A stretch of DNA of 64,000 bases from Antiquaquibacter metalliresistens (GTDB taxonomy: Bacteria > Actinomycetota > Actinomycetes > Actinomycetales > Microbacteriaceae): NCBI RefSeq assembly GCF_029211225.1, contig NZ_JARGEM010000002.1, forward strand, positions 124,001 to 188,000. The letters are read 5' to 3'. The notes beneath the pieces were generated by a model, which saw nothing but the letters and a program-made list of their open reading frames with translations, was not told where the DNA came from and searched no databases. Position 1 is the stretch's first letter. Each line of letters opens with the position of its first letter. Position numbers and translations under genes: made by a program. Below, piece after piece: positions 60,978-64,000 of the stretch.

Positions 60978-61643
60978 ATGACCGACGTCGCGCCCGCCCG
61001 CCACGGGGCCGCCGGCGTTCGCATCGCCGACGGGCTGCGGCGCGCGATCCTGTCCGGCGAGTACGAGCCGGGTGCCCGCATCCGCCAGGACGATCTGGCG
61101 GACCTCCACGGCGCGAGCCGGCTGCCGGTGCGCGAGGCGCTGCGGATGCTCGAAGGCGAGGGTCTGGTCACCCTGGTCGCGAACACGGGGGCCTGGGTCT
61201 CCAGCCTCAGCCTTGCCGAGTGCGAGGAGATGTACCAGATGCGCGAGCGCATCGAGCCACTGCTGCTGCGCTACAACGTTCCGCTGCTCAGCGAGCAGCA
61301 GATCGACGAGCTCGAGCGGCTCGCGACCGTCATGGAGGGCGCGAACGACCTCGAGGACTTCATCGCGCTCGACCGCGAGTTCCATCTCTCGAGCTATGCC
61401 GTTGCCGAGACGAGCGTGCTCGGCGACACCGTGCTGCGGCTCTGGAACCGCACCCAGCACTACCGTCGCGCGTTCATGCGCGTCTTCCGCACCGAGGGCG
61501 ACCGCAGCGTGCACCTCGAACACCATCTTCTGGTCTCGGCGATCCGCCGCCGCGACCTCGACGAGTCCGAGCGCGTGCTCACCGGGCACATCCGGCGCAC
61601 GCGACTCGAACTCGCCCGGCACCCCGAGGTCTTCTCCGCCTAG
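60978..61643 (+). CDS. GntR/FCD-family regulator
   Basis: 221 residues. GntR winged helix (about 13-78, IADGLRRAILSGEYEPGARI; ASRLPVREALRMLEGEGLV) and the FCD ligand domain (about 85-215) with the metal-binding Asp and His residues in ALDREFHLSSY, EHHLLVSAIRRRD and GHIRRTR. It should sense a small organic acid and control the divergent operons. I start at MTDVAPARHG; an ATG nine bases upstream overlaps the VOC stop. Confidence 0.9.
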   Translation: MTDVAPARHGAAGVRIADGLRRAILSGEYEPGARIRQDDLADLHGASRLPVREALRMLEGEGLVTLVANTGAWVSSLSLAECEEMYQMRERIEPLLLRYNVPLLSEQQIDELERLATVMEGANDLEDFIALDREFHLSSYAVAETSVLGDTVLRLWNRTQHYRRAFMRVFRTEGDRSVHLEHHLLVSAIRRRDLDESERVLTGHIRRTRLELARHPEVFSA

Positions 61644-61669
61644 GAGAGCCCAACCCACGAAGGAGCACC

Positions 61670-63046
61670 ATGGCCATCGCCACCATCAATCCCGCCACCG
61701 GCGTCACGGAGAAGACCTTCGAGGCGCACGACGCCGCCGAGGTCGAACGTCGCATCGCCCTTGCGGATGCCGCGACGAAGGCCATGCGGCAGACCTCGTT
61801 CGCCGAGCGTGCAGCCTGGATGCGCGCTGCCGCCGACCTGCTCGAGGCCGACGCCGACGACATCGCCGTCATCATGACCACCGAGATGGGAAAGCCCCTC
61901 GCGCAGGCGAAGGCCGAGGCCCTCAAGTGCGTGAAGGGCATGCGCTTCTACGCCGAGCACGCCGAGGGATTCCTCGCCGACGAACCGCTCGACGATCCGT
62001 CGAAGGTCAACGCCTCCGCCGCCTACGCCGTCTACCAGCCGCTCGGCGCCGTGCTCGCCGTCATGCCGTGGAACTACCCGCTGTGGCAGGTCATCCGCTT
62101 CGCGGCACCCGCCCTCATGGCCGGCAACTCCGGCCTGCTCAAGCACGCCTCCAACGTTCCGCAGTCCGCGCTCTACCTCGACACGCTCTTCGAGCGCGGC
62201 GGGTTCCCGGCCGGCGCGTTCTCGACGCTGCTGATCGGGTCGCGCGAGGTCGCCGCCGTGATCCAGGACAGGCGGGTCAAGGCCGTGACGCTCACCGGTT
62301 CCGAGCCGGCCGGCCGCGAGGTCGCCGCCAATGCGGGCGGGCAGATCAAGAAGGCCGTGCTCGAGCTGGGCGGCTCCGACCCGTTCATCGTCATGCCCTC
62401 GGCCGACCTGGAGAAGGCCGTCACCACCGCCGTCACCGCACGCGTGCAGAACAACGGCCAGTCGTGCATCGCCGGCAAGCGCTTCATCGTGCACGCCGAC
62501 GTCTACGACCAGTTCGCCGGCCTGTTCGCCGAGAAGCTCAAGGCCCTGGTCGTCGGTGACCCCATGGATGCCGCGACCCAGGTCGGCCCGCTGGCCACCG
62601 AGTCCGGCCGTGACGAACTGGCCGAGCTCGTGGACGACGCCGTGAAGCACGGCGCGACGGTGCTCACCGGCGGACGCGCCCCCGAGCGGCCCGGGTGGTT
62701 CTACGAGCCCACCCTGATCGCCGACCTCCACGACGGCATGCGGCTCGTGCTCGAGGAGGCCTTCGGGCCCGTCGCATCCCTCTATCGCGTCGAGAGCCGT
62801 GAAGAGGCGCGCGACATCGCCAACCAGACCACCTTCGGCCTCAGTTCCGCGGTCTGGACGACGGATGCCGACGACGAGGAGTTCTTCGTGAACTCTCTCG
62901 ATGCCGGCGCCGTGTTCATCAACGGCATGACCATCTCCTACCCCGAGCTGCCGTTCGGCGGCATCAAGGACTCGGGCTACGGGCGCGAGCTCGCGGCCGC
63001 GGGCATCAGGGAGTTCTGCAACCTCAAGACGGTCTGGAAGGGCTGA
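61670..63046 (+). CDS. NAD(P)-dependent aldehyde dehydrogenase (succinate-semialdehyde type)
   Basis: 458 residues, AAGGAGC before the ATG. Catalytic Cys in QNNGQSCIAGKRF, general base Glu in LELGGSDPFIV, cofactor motif TGSEPAGREVAANAG, and MPWNYPLWQVIRFAAPALMA. The length and YPELPFGGIKDSGYGREL end match the Sad/GabD-like group. Oxidises an aldehyde, perhaps one arising in the pathway of this locus. Follows the GntR gene by 26 bases. Confidence 0.9.
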   Translation: MAIATINPATGVTEKTFEAHDAAEVERRIALADAATKAMRQTSFAERAAWMRAAADLLEADADDIAVIMTTEMGKPLAQAKAEALKCVKGMRFYAEHAEGFLADEPLDDPSKVNASAAYAVYQPLGAVLAVMPWNYPLWQVIRFAAPALMAGNSGLLKHASNVPQSALYLDTLFERGGFPAGAFSTLLIGSREVAAVIQDRRVKAVTLTGSEPAGREVAANAGGQIKKAVLELGGSDPFIVMPSADLEKAVTTAVTARVQNNGQSCIAGKRFIVHADVYDQFAGLFAEKLKALVVGDPMDAATQVGPLATESGRDELAELVDDAVKHGATVLTGGRAPERPGWFYEPTLIADLHDGMRLVLEEAFGPVASLYRVESREEARDIANQTTFGLSSAVWTTDADDEEFFVNSLDAGAVFINGMTISYPELPFGGIKDSGYGRELAAAGIREFCNLKTVWKG

Positions 63047-63172
63047 GCGACGCAGCAGGCTCGCTGTTCATATTTCACTCGGAGTGCACGGGTTGTATAG
63101 TGACGCTTGAAAGTACCAGCCGGGATCGCTGACGATCTCTGGTTCAGTTGCGGTTTCAAAGGAGAAATCACC

Positions 63173-64000
63173 ATGAGGCAATCACAGTCCGTGCGGTTCC
63201 GGCGCCCGTTGGCCATCGCGGCCGCGGCCACCGCGGCATTCGCACTCGCAGCCTGCTCCACCCCCGCGTCCGACGGCGGGGACTCCTCGTCCGAGGAGAC
63301 CCTCCAGATCGCGTACATCTCGTTCGCGGTCGCCAACACCTACGACGAGCCGATGCTCGCGGAGGCCCAGAAGGTCGCCGACGCGAACAACGCCGAACTG
63401 ACGGTGTTCGACGGCAACCTCGACCCCGCCACCCAGGGCACGCTGATCGAAGACGTGATCGCCTCGGGCCAGTACGACGGCATGATCGTGCAGCCGATCT
63501 ACGGCCCCGCGATCTACGACGTCGTGAAGGAAGCCATCGACGCGGGCATCACGGTCGTCAACATCGACCAGATCCTCGGCGACGACTTCACGAGCGGCGC
63601 GACGCAGCTCGAGGGCCTCTCCGCGAACGTCGTGTTCGTCGGTTCGATCCTCGGAGAGAAGTTCGGCAAGGAGACGGTCGCCGCGTGCGCGTCGCAGAAC
63701 CTCGACCCGTGCAACGTGGCGTACCTGCACGACCTGAAGACCTCCGCGGTGAGCATCGCGCTGTGGGACGCCTTCAACGAGGTCACGGCCGGCACCCCCG
63801 TCAAGGTCGTCGCCGAGGGCGAGACCTTCTGGAACCCGGCGGCCGCGCAGACTGCCGTCGCCGACATCCTGACCGCCAACCCGGACATCGACGCGATCGT
63901 CACGTCTGACCAGGGACTGCAGGGCGCGGCCCTCGCGATCGAGGCGGCCGGCAAGTCGCTGACCGACTACCTGCTGGTCGGGTACGGCGGATCGGTCTGG
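63173..64000 (+). CDS. Ribose-type ABC transporter binding lipoprotein (partial)
   Basis: First 276 residues; the gene continues beyond the window. AAAGGAG before the ATG. Lipoprotein signal with lipobox LAAC (AAFALAACSTPASD), then a periplasmic-binding-protein-like fold of the RbsB/XylF type (LQIAYISFAVANTYDEPMLA; GMIVQPIYGPAIYDVVKEAI; NPDIDAIVTSDQGLQGAALA). It should bind a small sugar, polyol or related compound for import by permease and ATPase genes expected just downstream. Preceded by TTGTATAGTG at about 63093, a possible GntR-type half-site or -10 box. Confidence 0.9.
   Translation, partial: MRQSQSVRFRRPLAIAAAATAAFALAACSTPASDGGDSSSEETLQIAYISFAVANTYDEPMLAEAQKVADANNAELTVFDGNLDPATQGTLIEDVIASGQYDGMIVQPIYGPAIYDVVKEAIDAGITVVNIDQILGDDFTSGATQLEGLSANVVFVGSILGEKFGKETVAACASQNLDPCNVAYLHDLKTSAVSIALWDAFNEVTAGTPVKVVAEGETFWNPAAAQTAVADILTANPDIDAIVTSDQGLQGAALAIEAAGKSLTDYLLVGYGGSVW

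Overview
The window is a high-GC chromosomal segment from an actinobacterium, most likely of the family Microbacteriaceae. The clues are the dense GC-rich genes with many 1-17 base overlaps, GTG/TTG starts and apparently leaderless genes, a fused-type set of actinobacterial markers (SerC of the actinobacterial type, DUF2530, DUF3027, DUF3263, LytR_C, XPB helicase, GroEL with a GGMDF-type tail under CIRCE control), DtxR-type iron boxes with HtaA heme proteins, and the very frequent GGATGC/GCATCC hexamer. It contains one tRNA and no rRNA, phage or CRISPR.

Layout. 1-9.7 kb: small secreted proteins beside a two-component system, an NlpC/P60 hydrolase, a DtxR-family iron regulator, serC-DUF2530, a gene-free stretch with palindromes and tandem repeats, then DUF3027-cold shock protein and a Helicase_C_3 protein. 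9.8-27.3 kb: a compact sugar-catabolism island. It holds a Tat-exported 1336-residue multidomain protein, a GHL6-type glycosidase, DUF4862, a mandelate-racemase-family sugar-acid dehydratase, a CUT1 ABC importer without its ATPase, SMP-30 lactonase, 2-keto-3-deoxysugar kinase, KDPG-type aldolase, a DapA-family lyase, an SDR, an IclR regulator and an SGNH esterase. 27.3-27.6 kb: remains of an IS481-type transposase. 27.6-32.2 kb: pntAA-AB-B and XPB helicase. The island and pnt genes thus lie between the Helicase_C_3 protein and XPB, which are neighbours in Mycobacterium tuberculosis.

32-50 kb: a truncated AbiEi/DUF559-type gene, a frameshifted DUF1697 gene, SulP-ArsR, a second two-component system, an orphan WXG100 protein, groEL with two CIRCE operators, a repeat-filled gap, cold shock protein, LytR_C and DUF3263 proteins, the heme uptake pair hmuT and a 901-residue HtaA protein (both behind iron boxes), msrB, a nitroreductase, a DMT transporter, tRNA-Thr(TGT), and small MarR/VOC/YCII/DHFR-like genes. 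50-56 kb: a DsbA-like thiol protein, an orphan MsmK/UgpC-type sugar ATPase that could energise the island's importer, DUF4032 and an MMPL transporter. 55.6-56.9 kb: a DUF559 nuclease-like gene bracketed by two 91-92 bp elements with ATTCAGGAG/CTCCTGAAT ends. 56.9-64 kb: a second catabolic locus, with 2-oxoacid dehydrogenase E2 and fused E1, divergent from VOC, GntR/FCD regulator, aldehyde dehydrogenase and a ribose-type ABC binding lipoprotein that runs off the window.

How it fits together (inference): the island looks like an oxidative, De Ley-Doudoroff-like route. A polymer is attacked outside the cell, the products are imported, then oxidised (SDR), delactonised (SMP-30), dehydrated (MR enzyme), phosphorylated and split to pyruvate and a triose phosphate. 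The most unusual structures are the island's unassigned secreted enzyme and the palindrome-bracketed DUF559 gene, whose end motif recurs as hairpins at 6.2 and 6.4 kb.
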